From the NCBI GenBank assembly GCA_046590705.1, contig JBKJUK010000347.1, positions 1-7,258 of the forward strand: a stretch of 7,258 bases of DNA, given 5' to 3'. Within the stretch, counting starts at the first letter, position 1. Each line of letters starts with the position of its first letter. A program made the position numbers and the translations under genes. Shown piece by piece: positions 1 through 5,846 of this stretch. A model generated the notes under the pieces. It made no database searches. It saw only the letters and a list, made by a program, of their open reading frames with translations, and was not told where the DNA came from. The DNA comes from JBKJUK01 sp046590705. Lineage in GTDB: Bacteria > Acidobacteriota > Thermoanaerobaculia > Gp7-AA8.

Positions 1-8
1 GCAGACAT

Positions 9-41
9 GTGTGGAGCACAGGCAATCCTGCCTGTGACGCG
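9..41 (-). repeat. REP-like palindromic repeat, copy 1 (inverted)
   Basis: Read on the minus strand, this 33 bp unit matches the unit at 154-186 with a single mismatch. Its core is a perfect 8 bp stem, CACAGGCA (17-24) with TGCCTGTG (29-36), closed by a 4-nt loop (ATCC on the + strand, GGAT on the other). The tail carries GCTCCAC. It lies outside any convincing gene. Orientation is opposite to copies 2 and 3, so copies 1 and 2 form a 33 bp inverted pair around 112 bp. The small size and stem-loop core resemble REP/BIME-type intergenic repeats. Confidence 0.8.
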
Positions 42-96
42 CAGAGGTGAGTTTCAAACACCCTTCCCGATGTTCGCTCGTCTCGTCGGAAGGTCC

Positions 97-117
97 CCGA
101 CAGTAGCGATATGTCGG
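97..117 (+). other. Small stem-loop in the rsmA upstream region
   Basis: CCGACA (97-102) can pair perfectly with TGTCGG (112-117) around a 9-nt loop. A competing stem is possible between GTCGG (85-89) and CCGAC (97-101), so the two pairings exclude each other. There is no downstream T-run. It sits between repeat copies 1 and 2, about 190 bp before rsmA. It could be chance structure in GC-rich DNA, and no role is claimed. Confidence 0.3.
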
Positions 118-153
118 TTGTGTAGAACGAATCGTTCTTCGAAGTCAGTGCGT

Positions 154-186
154 CGCGCCACAGGCAGGATTGCCTGTGCTCCACAC
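154..186 (+). repeat. REP-like palindromic repeat, copy 2
   Basis: This 33 bp unit begins CGCGCCACAGG and ends TGCTCCACAC. It contains a perfect 8 bp stem (159-166 with 171-178) around the loop GGAT. It is nearly identical to copy 1 in the opposite orientation and to copy 3 in the same orientation, while the flanking DNA is unrelated. This is the pattern of a dispersed element rather than of a long duplication. Confidence 0.82.
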
Positions 187-230
187 AACCGTCGTGTCCG
201 CTGCGGTAATGAGCCTGGAACTTACTTCTC

Positions 231-264
231 CGCGCCACGGGCAGGATTGCCTGTGCTCCACGCG
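231..264 (+). repeat. REP-like palindromic repeat, copy 3
   Basis: This is the third copy, in the same orientation as copy 2, running from CGCGCCACGG to CTCCACGCG. The stem is 236-243 with 248-255. One A-to-G change relative to copy 2 turns an A-T pair into a G-T wobble, so the fold is kept. Its end is 38 bp before the GTG of rsmA, so it may lie in or next to the rsmA 5' leader. Confidence 0.8.
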
Positions 265-302
265 ATTTTGCGCTAGCGGTCAGAAGAAGGTAGAACTGCC
301 GG

Positions 303-1109
303 GTGAGCGAACCCTCCGACCACCGGCCCCAGAAGAAGTGGGGGCAGAATTTTCTTCGCAATGCGCGCGCGGTGGAGCGGATCGTTGACGCCGTCGATGC
401 GAATGCGGAAACGCGCGTGCTCGAGATCGGTCCCGGAGAGGGTGCGCTGACCCGCCTGCTGCTGGAACGTTACGGCAGTTTGAGCGCGATCGAAATCGAT
501 CCCTCCCTCGCGGACCGGCTGCAACTCGAGTTTGGCGACAAAGGACTCGAACTCGTACGAGGCGATGCGGTCACAGCTGACCTGCCAGAGACTGATTTCG
601 TGGCGGTCGGAAATCTGCCTTACAACGTCGCAACCCCCATCGTTCGAAGAACGATCGCCAATCCGAATTGTCGTCGGGCCGTGTTCATGCTGCAGAAGGA
701 AGTGGCGGATCGTATGGTGGCCAGGCCGGGAGAAGACGCCTTCGGCTTCATCACGCTTTTCGTTCAACTCTATGCGGACGCGAAAATTCTTCTGGTGCTC
801 GACCCGGGATCGTTTCATCCGCGGCCGAAAGTGAAAAGCGCGGTGGTGGTTTTCACTCCCATTAAGCGAGAACTGAGTTCGTCGAGAAAGCGACTTGCAT
901 CGTTGATCTCAGCTTCATTCGTGATGCGGAGGAAGAAATTGATCAACAACCTGGAGGGATTTGGAGAGCTGGGAAGAACGAAAATGCTCGAGGCCATCAG
1001 TCTCGCTGGGATTGAGATCAATGCCCGAGCGGAAACCTTGTCTCTGCAGACGTTCGACCGGCTTCAACAGTCGATCGATCAGCTGTCAGGCCGCCTCGAT
1101 CCTGATTAG
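303..1109 (+). CDS. rsmA: 16S rRNA (adenine1518-N6/adenine1519-N6)-dimethyltransferase RsmA/KsgA
   Basis: Transfers four methyl groups from S-adenosylmethionine to two adjacent adenines in the 3'-terminal hairpin of 16S rRNA, a late step and checkpoint of 30S subunit assembly in the cytoplasm. The 268-residue protein has the full family pattern. KKWGQNFL is at 11-18. The SAM-binding motif I, EIGPGEGALT, is at 41-50, with the acidic ribose-binding E64 in AIEID. GDAV is at 87-90. The catalytic NLPY is at 104-107. The FHPRPKVKSAVV segment is at 171-182, and a basic C-terminal helical region includes FVMRRKK (206-212). Length is normal for the family (about 260-290). The start is GTG at 303, preceded by AGAAGG at 285-290, 12 nt away, which is rather long spacing. 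This start keeps the usual short lead before KKWGQNFL. The gene stands alone on this strand and converges with the protease gene 4 bp downstream. Family assignment is secure; the exact start is likely. Confidence 0.97.
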   Translation: MSEPSDHRPQKKWGQNFLRNARAVERIVDAVDANAETRVLEIGPGEGALTRLLLERYGSLSAIEIDPSLADRLQLEFGDKGLELVRGDAVTADLPETDFVAVGNLPYNVATPIVRRTIANPNCRRAVFMLQKEVADRMVARPGEDAFGFITLFVQLYADAKILLVLDPGSFHPRPKVKSAVVVFTPIKRELSSSRKRLASLISASFVMRRKKLINNLEGFGELGRTKMLEAISLAGIEINARAETLSLQTFDRLQQSIDQLSGRLDPD

Positions 1110-1123
1110 CCCGCTAGCGGGCT
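1108..1123. terminator. Perfect palindrome at the convergent junction, possible bidirectional terminator
   Basis: AGCCCGCTAGCGGGCT reads the same on both strands. As RNA it can form a 6 bp GC-rich stem around CTAG. It includes the last two bases of the rsmA stop codon (1107-1109) and the whole stop codon of the minus-strand protease gene (1114-1116). Neither strand has a U-tract after the stem, so it is not a textbook intrinsic terminator. Its position between two convergent genes is what suggests a termination or mRNA 3'-end role. Confidence 0.45.
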
Positions 1124-2418
1124 CCGCGTGAACGGCCGCTGCCGCTGCCCTTCTCGACTCGTACCGCGCCGGTGAGCGTAGCTGTCTCGTCGCCGCTGGA
1201 AATCTTCACCACCGCTGAACCTGGCGTGGTCTCGGTGGCAACCTGGAAGACGGCCCAAACGAAATTGCTGCCGTACTTGAAGTCCGACTTACGAACGACA
1301 CCCTGACTCATGATTTCGAATTTGGTCATGCCGCTGATGAAACCGTCGCCCCCGACTGCAATGGCAACGCTCTGACCTGTTCGGATCGTGGTCGCAGTCG
1401 AGCCGAGCCTGATCTGGTCTCCGGAAGGATCGAACGAGCCGATCCACTTCGGGTTCAGAATAGCGGGAAGGTCGTTGATATTAATCACCAGATTATCGGT
1501 AACGGTGGCGTTCTTCGCCGACGCCTGTCGCGGGGTTCCGGCGAATTCCGTGCGAAACTGCGCGGCACTCGGACCACGCCAGACGCCTGAGAGATTGCTA
1601 CGGTCCAAAGGACCGTTCAGCGGCTCGGCGTAATACGAGTAGTCACCCTCGGGCAGCCCTCGAATTTCGAACTTTCCATCGCGTCCGGTGAGCGTGCTCG
1701 CTACTGGCGATCCCTTGGCGTTCACGGCGACAACCTGGGCCGCGAAGATTCCGCCGCGAGCGTCGCGAACCTCTCCACGCAGCGTGGAACGGCTCTCCTT
1801 GAAACTATCGGTCGGATAGATGTCGGCGAGAGCAATCTGATCGTCGGAGTCGAGAGCCGAGGGCTCTTTCGAAACATAAGGAAACATCACCGACGAGACG
1901 ATGCCCGAATGATCAAGACCGAGCAGATGACCAACCTCATGCTGCAGGACGGCCTGGAAGCTGTAGTCACGGATCGCTACGCTATCAATCTGAATGTCCG
2001 CTTCGACAATCCTTCCGCTGTCTTCAAACCAGGTGGTGGTGTATGCAATGAATCCACTGTCGGCGAAAAGCTTGTCGTTGACTGTGATGGAGTTCTGTCC
2101 ATCTTTTCCCGCGGGGGCTGGAACTACGCCGGCCGAAAGGAACTTTACCGAGCTCTGCTGAGGATTCACCCAGGCGTTGAACGCGGCGGCCACACTCTGT
2201 TCTCCTCCCTGAAACTTTGCAGCGATCGATGGATCGACTGCGTAGCGAAGCGGAAATGAGGGAGCGGACCAGAAGATTGCAGTGGAGGTTGAGCCCAGAT
2301 CGTAGGTGAGGCGCGTAGCTGCCACGCCGAATCCACTGAGCACAAGCACCGCGACTATGAAAGTCGCTGCGCCGTAAACGTTCCGTTTCACGCGTTCCGA
2401 TCTGAGCAGTTTTTTCAT
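1114..2418 (-). CDS. Exported matrixin-type (M10-like) zinc metalloprotease with carboxypeptidase-regulatory-like domain
   Basis: Predicted secreted or membrane-anchored zinc endopeptidase of 434 residues. A basic N-terminus (KKLLRSERVKR) is followed by a hydrophobic segment at about 15-35, a signal peptide or anchor. The catalytic domain covers about 45-205. The metzincin zinc site HEVGHLLGLDH is at 160-170, with H160, H164 and H170 as ligands and E161 as the general base. The Met-turn SVMFP (M178) follows at the right distance. EADIQID at 139-145 fits the strand before the active helix in matrixins. Residues 211-268 (from STLRGEV, through GRDGKFEIRGLPEGDYSYYAE) look like a CarboxypepD_reg/CNA-B-like beta sandwich. 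The C-terminal 110 residues look like a beta-rich, IPT/TIG-like domain and end in a Gly/Ser/Arg tail. The substrate is unknown. The ATG at 2418 is chosen because it places the signal segment at the N-terminus; the ribosome site is weak (GGAA). A promoter is seen at 2454-2483. The ridA gene lies 106 bp upstream on the same strand. Confidence 0.88.
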   Translation of the reverse strand: MKKLLRSERVKRNVYGAATFIVAVLVLSGFGVAATRLTYDLGSTSTAIFWSAPSFPLRYAVDPSIAAKFQGGEQSVAAAFNAWVNPQQSSVKFLSAGVVPAPAGKDGQNSITVNDKLFADSGFIAYTTTWFEDSGRIVEADIQIDSVAIRDYSFQAVLQHEVGHLLGLDHSGIVSSVMFPYVSKEPSALDSDDQIALADIYPTDSFKESRSTLRGEVRDARGGIFAAQVVAVNAKGSPVASTLTGRDGKFEIRGLPEGDYSYYAEPLNGPLDRSNLSGVWRGPSAAQFRTEFAGTPRQASAKNATVTDNLVININDLPAILNPKWIGSFDPSGDQIRLGSTATTIRTGQSVAIAVGGDGFISGMTKFEIMSQGVVRKSDFKYGSNFVWAVFQVATETTPGSAVVKISSGDETATLTGAVRVEKGSGSGRSRGAR

Positions 2419-2453
2419 GGGATTCCGAGCTAAGCTAAAGCAATCGAAATGCC

Positions 2454-2483
2454 ATAATAACTTTTCTGAGCGAATACTGCCAA
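2454..2483 (-). promoter_or_regulatory. Sigma70-like promoter for the metalloprotease gene
   Basis: On the minus strand, TTGGCA (2478-2483) serves as a -35 box and TATTAT (2454-2459) as a -10 box. Each matches its consensus at 5 of 6 positions, and the spacer is 18 nt. Transcription would start near 2447, giving a leader of about 30 nt to the ATG at 2418. This is an AT-rich island in otherwise GC-rich DNA. It implies that the protease can be transcribed independently of the upstream ridA gene. Confidence 0.6.
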
Positions 2484-2524
2484 TCGGCGTTTGAAAGCTC
2501 GACGGGCAGACACCGCAATCCGGG

Positions 2525-2899
2525 CTACAGCACTGCGATCAGGTCGATCTCGACGGGTGATCCAAGTGGCAGTTGGGCCACGCCCACCGTGCTGCGTGCC
2601 GGCTTATGGTCTCCGAAAAATTCGGCATAAATTGCGTTGAGCGCCTGGAACCTGGACAGGTCAGTGAGGTAAACGGTAGCTTTCACGACATGCTGGAAGG
2701 TCGCCCCGGAGGCGGTGAGCACTTCGCGAAGATTTTCAAATACCTGCCGCGTCATCGCTTCAAAGTCGCCTTCCACGAGCTTTCCAGTGGAGGGATCCAG
2801 GGGAACCTGGCCCGAAGTGAAGATCATCTGTCCACTCTTCACGGCCTGGCTGTATGGACCGATTGCTTTCGGGGCCTTGTCTGTCGCTACGAAATCCAT
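2525..2899 (-). CDS. ridA: RidA-family reactive intermediate (enamine/imine) deaminase
   Basis: RidA (YjgF/YER057c/UK114) proteins are small cytosolic trimers that hydrolyse reactive 2-aminoacrylate and related enamines/imines to keto acids, protecting PLP enzymes. The 124-residue length is typical. Visible signatures are IGPYSQAV (13-20), SGQVPLD (29-35), and KPARSTVGVAQLPLGSPVEID (99-119), which is the family's signature region. R102 matches the active-site Arg of the deaminating subfamily, and E117 its conserved partner Glu. The start is placed at the ATG at 2899, because AAGGAG (2909-2914) lies 9 nt before it and the protein then begins at the usual point. An open frame continues 25 codons further upstream, but those residues look nothing like RidA. 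The gene runs in the same direction as the downstream protease, separated by 106 bp that hold a separate promoter. R102 supports true deaminase activity rather than a divergent Rid subgroup. Confidence 0.95.
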   Translation of the reverse strand: MDFVATDKAPKAIGPYSQAVKSGQMIFTSGQVPLDPSTGKLVEGDFEAMTRQVFENLREVLTASGATFQHVVKATVYLTDLSRFQALNAIYAEFFGDHKPARSTVGVAQLPLGSPVEIDLIAVL

Positions 2900-2908
2900 G
2901 GTGAGATG

Positions 2909-2914
2909 CTCCTT
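2909..2914 (-). promoter_or_regulatory. Strong Shine-Dalgarno site fixing the ridA start
   Basis: AAGGAG on the minus strand lies 9 nt before the ATG at 2899. It is the best ribosome binding site in the window and argues against the longer open frame starting at 2974. Confidence 0.8.
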
Positions 2915-2930
2915 AATGTGTCTGCGCCGC

Positions 2931-2957
2931 AGTATATCGCGCGCCGTCCAGCCACAA
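2931..2957 (-). promoter_or_regulatory. Possible ridA promoter
   Basis: TATACT (2931-2936, minus strand) matches the -10 consensus at 5 of 6 positions. It would give a leader of about 25 nt before the ridA ATG. The best -35 candidate, TTGTGG (2952-2957), shares only TTG with consensus and has a short 15-nt spacer. The -10 is reasonable and the -35 is weak. Confidence 0.4.
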
Positions 2958-3061
2958 GCCGCGACGCGCAGCAAGTTGAAGAAAGCCGCCGCGACGGAAC
3001 AGGAACGTCATTCCGAAGGAGCACGCCGCGCTCGGTAGCGGGCGGAAAGAGAGCTGCGACT

Positions 3062-3131
3062 GAGGAAATCTACGCAAAAGGATCGCGCTGAACATTACAA
3101 CTTACAGCGCCTCCCCTTGCGTAGATCCCTC
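3062..3131. repeat. 70-nt imperfect inverted repeat (REP/MITE-like hairpin unit)
   Basis: The outer arms are 3062-3077 and 3118-3131. They share a perfect 10 bp core (ATCTACGCAA, 3068-3077, with its complement at 3118-3127) and pair further through GAGG/CCTC with a small bulge. After an imperfect internal section, a second stem, GCGCTG (3085-3090) with CAGCGC (3105-3110), closes a 14-nt loop. The nested stems indicate a structured element rather than chance. It does not overlap a gene. A dispersed intergenic repeat is the best guess; a leader RNA structure is an alternative. Confidence 0.6.
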
Positions 3132-3177
3132 GCACCACCATCCCGCCGCTTCTAATGAACGGTTTCTGAATATCGGT

Positions 3178-3216
3178 GTGAGGGCCGCGATGCGCGGTCC
3201 ACGGCCTCACGGCCCT
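3178..3216. repeat. Hairpin with two alternative stems
   Basis: AGGGCCG (3181-3187) is perfectly complementary to CGGCCCT (3210-3216). Alternatively, GTGAGGGCC (3178-3186) pairs with GGCCTCAC (3203-3210) with one bulged base. The two stems share bases and cannot form together. No T-run follows, so it is not called a terminator. Confidence 0.45.
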
Positions 3217-3231
3217 GGCTAAAGAGATGCC

Positions 3232-3244
3232 GCCCCTCCGGGGC
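3232..3244. repeat. Short GC hairpin
   Basis: GCCCC (3232-3236), loop TCC, GGGGC (3240-3244) form a perfect 5 bp stem with a 3-nt loop, 15 bp after the preceding hairpin. Similar GCCCC-loop-GGGGC stems are common as small intergenic repeats in GC-rich genomes. Its function is unknown. Confidence 0.4.
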
Positions 3245-3449
3245 TCCGTGTGTGTTGGTTGCAGGAGCGATACTTACGATTGTCGACGACTACTCGCTGC
3301 GAGGAGCAACCCGTTCATGTCTGTGAAACCGGCGTCACGCGCTGATTCCGCGCTCGGGATGACGACTCTTCTGGCTCTGTTCCCCGACGTCGGTTCCAGC
3401 TCTCGAGTGACGCGCTGCTATTTTCTGGAGAAACTGCGACACTGCGCCG

Positions 3450-5840
3450 ATGAATCGCAGTGAGGAGCGGAATCCCGAGCGGTCACTACGCAGCGAACTT
3501 CCACCCGTCGCGTTGCTGCTCACGCTGATCACGCTACTCTTCAGTGACATTCTTTTTCTGGGGCAGGGGTTCTATCTTCGTGACGTCATGGTCTACGCCG
3601 AACCGGTGAAGATGGTGCTTCGTCATCTTCTGCTGTCCGGCCAGGTTCCTTTCTGGAATCCATTGTATGCAGCAGGTCAGCCGCTCGCCGCTAACCCGGC
3701 CTACGAAACCTTCTATCCTCCGCAACTGCTGATTCTGCTCCCTGATTTTCAGTTCGGATTTCAGCTGCAGATCGTCCTGCATTTTTATCTGGCTGCGATC
3801 GGAATGTACCTGCTGGCTCGTTCCTTCGCCCTGTCACGGACGACCGCCATCATCGGCGGATTCACCTTCGCGGCGGGCGGTCCCATGCTCTCGCAGGCCA
3901 ATCTACTGCCGATTCTGTACGCCTGGTCATGGATCCCGCTGATCCTGTTCTTCGTCCATCTTCACCAACTGCAAAAGCAAAGACTTCACTTCGTCGTCAC
4001 GGCGATTCTTCTGGGGGTGCAGGCAACCATCGGCGAACCGGTGAGCATGCTGCAGACATGGGCCATGATCGGTGCCTACCTCGTCTACAGCAGTACAGGC
4101 TTCAGGGTCAGTCGCTGGCGGGGATTGTGGCGAGCCACGCTGTTGACGGGAGCACTCGTGCTCTGCGGTCTGCTGGTGGGCGCGATTCAGTTTCTGCCGA
4201 TGCTCGACTTCACGCGCGACACGGTTCGAGCGCACGGTTTTTCCTTCGCCGCTGTGGCCGACTGGAGCATGCCGCCTGCGCGTCTCACCGAGTTGCTGTT
4301 GCCGTTTTCTTTCGGTCATCAGCCACTCGGAGAAGGGCCTTTCTGGGGAACTTCATTCCTCTATCCGACCGAGCGTGTACCGTTCACCGCGAGTCTCTAC
4401 TCCGGCCTGCTGGTCTTTCTTCTGCTCCCTGCCGCAATGCGCAAACACGATCGCGTCAGTATTCTCCTTCTGGCGGCAGCTCTACTGTTTTTTATGGCGA
4501 GCTTCGGAGCGCACACACCACTGTTGCGCTTCCTTTATGACGCAGGATTGGTCGGCGGGCTGCGGTTTCCTGAGAAGTTCGCTCTGCCAGGCGTCTTTGC
4601 GCTCCTCCTCTGCGCACTGCCGCAGCTCGACGCGGTACTCCGCGGCGATCGGCTGACCATCAGGGTGACCGTGGCGACAGCCGCGCTGCTGTCACTGATC
4701 GTGATCATCCTCTGCGCTCCTCAGGTTCTTCGCTTTTCCGCGCAGCAATTCGGCGTAGACGGTAATTCGGTCCTGCAATTCAGTCGCGTCGTCCGCAGCG
4801 ATCTGTTGCAGACGCTCATCAAGCTGCTCTTCCTCGGAATGCTATTCGCGGTGCGAAGCAGAGTGAGTGCGGGGGTCGCGTCGGCGCTGCTGATCGTGTT
4901 CACGGCCGGCGACCTCCTCCCTCTCCGCTTCGAAATCGCACCAGCGATTCCTCGATCTCTCTACAGCGCTGGCGCACCGCCTGAGGAACTGCAGCCGACC
5001 CTGACACGTGGCCGTCTGTTTCACGAGGCGGAGTGGCATGACGATTCACCGCTGGCACTGATGTACGCGTCGAATGTGCGTCCATCGGAACTGATGCGCC
5101 GGAACGCCATGATCCCGCGTGTTCCTAATTCCTACGGCCTCTCCTCGGTTTTCGAGCGTGATGTCGATCGCACGCTTCTGTGGGAGACCGATGAATTGAT
5201 CACCGCGATGTGGAAAGTGAAAGCAAGCGGACAAGCTCAATGGCGGGTGCCTTTCCTCGATATGTCGAACGTCGCTGCGGTGACTGCATACCGGCCGTTC
5301 GTCAGCGAGATGACGCGTGCGGGCGGTGATCCGACCCGCGTTCGACCGATCGCGTTGATACCGCTGCGTCAGCCCTCGCCGCGCTTCTACATCGCGGGAA
5401 GCGTCCAGCAGATCGGCGACACCAGTGAATTCGTCTCACGACTCTCCACTCGACCGCACAACATCGGAACGGTGTTCATTCACGGGACTTCCTTTCGGCC
5501 GGCCCGAGCGGTTGTGACCGACATCGTCGAAACGGCCAGCTCTGCACGCATGCGGGTGGTGTCCGAGGGGAAGACGTTTCTGGCAATCAGCGTGACGCCA
5601 CACAGATACTGGCGCGCGAGGCTGGACGGACTGGAAATCCCCCTGATCGTTTCCAACATCGGATTTCAGGGAGTGGTGATCCCGGCGGGCCGACATCACT
5701 TCAGCATGCGCTATTTCAATCCGGTCATCCCTTTCGGAGCGGGAATCAGTGCGCTCACGCTACTCGCGCTTCTTCTCTGGCTGAAGTTCGAAGTGAAGGT
5801 GGTGTTACGGCCGGGGGCCGGGGTCGAGGGGCCGGAATAG
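3450..5840 (+). CDS. YfhO-like multi-pass membrane protein, probable GT-C-fold glycosyltransferase
   Basis: A 796-residue integral membrane protein with about 13 hydrophobic segments. They lie at roughly 18-38, 103-125, 132-148, 153-172, 180-198, 203-217, 228-250, 316-330, 336-352, 376-392, 403-423, 455-490 (two) and 760-778. The first external loop has the YfhO-family signature FYLRDVMVYAEP (41-52) with R44/D45, then VPFWNPLYAAGQPLAANP (66-83) and FYPPQLL (88-94). LRFPEKF (371-377) is also typical. A soluble region at about 495-755 ends in the characteristic beta-rich module, with HRYWRARLDG (718-727), IPAGRHHFSMRY (744-755) and a final membrane segment. The family is proposed to move sugars from lipid carriers onto envelope polymers; the substrate here is unknown. 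The ATG at 3450 is the first usable start (in-frame stop at 3408-3410) but has no clear ribosome site, and the first 17 residues are Arg/Glu/Ser-rich and repeat-like. The end converges on the transglycosylase gene with a 6 bp gap. Confidence 0.85.
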   Translation: MNRSEERNPERSLRSELPPVALLLTLITLLFSDILFLGQGFYLRDVMVYAEPVKMVLRHLLLSGQVPFWNPLYAAGQPLAANPAYETFYPPQLLILLPDFQFGFQLQIVLHFYLAAIGMYLLARSFALSRTTAIIGGFTFAAGGPMLSQANLLPILYAWSWIPLILFFVHLHQLQKQRLHFVVTAILLGVQATIGEPVSMLQTWAMIGAYLVYSSTGFRVSRWRGLWRATLLTGALVLCGLLVGAIQFLPMLDFTRDTVRAHGFSFAAVADWSMPPARLTELLLPFSFGHQPLGEGPFWGTSFLYPTERVPFTASLYSGLLVFLLLPAAMRKHDRVSILLLAAALLFFMASFGAHTPLLRFLYDAGLVGGLRFPEKFALPGVFALLLCALPQLDAVLRGDRLTIRVTVATAALLSLIVIILCAPQVLRFSAQQFGVDGNSVLQFSRVVRSDLLQTLIKLLFLGMLFAVRSRVSAGVASALLIVFTAGDLLPLRFEIAPAIPRSLYSAGAPPEELQPTLTRGRLFHEAEWHDDSPLALMYASNVRPSELMRRNAMIPRVPNSYGLSSVFERDVDRTLLWETDELITAMWKVKASGQAQWRVPFLDMSNVAAVTAYRPFVSEMTRAGGDPTRVRPIALIPLRQPSPRFYIAGSVQQIGDTSEFVSRLSTRPHNIGTVFIHGTSFRPARAVVTDIVETASSARMRVVSEGKTFLAISVTPHRYWRARLDGLEIPLIVSNIGFQGVVIPAGRHHFSMRYFNPVIPFGAGISALTLLALLLWLKFEVKVVLRPGAGVEGPE

Positions 5841-5846
5841 AAGGAT

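Larger units (their letters stand above)
2937..3449. other. Long non-coding region between divergent ridA and the YfhO-like gene
   Basis: This stretch of about 500 bp separates two divergently read genes. I see no convincing coding sequence. The short open frames here give Arg/Ser-rich peptides typical of translated palindromic repeats. It holds a REP-like motif around 3006-3022 (CGTCATTCCGA), a long imperfect hairpin (3062-3131), two further hairpins (3178-3216 and 3232-3244) and a segment at 3340-3366. On the minus strand that segment reads CGTCATCCCGA and resembles the first motif. No convincing promoter for the plus-strand gene was found. Confidence 0.6.

Noticed and set aside
125..137. 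Palindrome GAACGA-A-TCGTTC as a LexA-like SOS box or operator before rsmA
   Set aside because: The spacing between GAAC and GTTC is 5, not the 4 of the Gram-positive-type LexA box, and there is no SOS gene context. A similar GTTC/GAAC palindrome occurs inside rsmA at about 639-655, suggesting chance.
9..264. Possible CRISPR array from the three similar units
   Set aside because: One unit is inverted, spacings are unequal (112 and 44 bp), there are only three copies, and no cas genes are present. The pattern fits REP-like elements.
273..818. Minus-strand open frame of 181 codons
   Set aside because: It lies opposite rsmA, whose conserved motifs prove the plus-strand frame; an antisense shadow.
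2900..2974. 25-codon upstream extension of RidA
   Set aside because: The strong AAGGAG lies 9 nt before the internal ATG at 2899, and the extra residues have no counterpart in RidA proteins.
2913..3095. Short minus-strand open frame over the ridA upstream region
   Set aside because: The Arg/Phe/Leu-rich peptide is read through the repeat-like DNA, overlaps the likely ridA promoter and has no ribosome site or family features.
3140..3449. A riboswitch or structured ncRNA in the leader of the YfhO-like gene
   Set aside because: Hairpins exist, but no conserved core of a known riboswitch class is recognisable and no promoter was found to show transcription.
3927..4540. Long alternative open frames on both strands inside the YfhO-like gene
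   Set aside because: They are out of frame with clear membrane segments and family motifs and have Arg/His/Ser-rich composition typical of shadow frames in GC-rich DNA.
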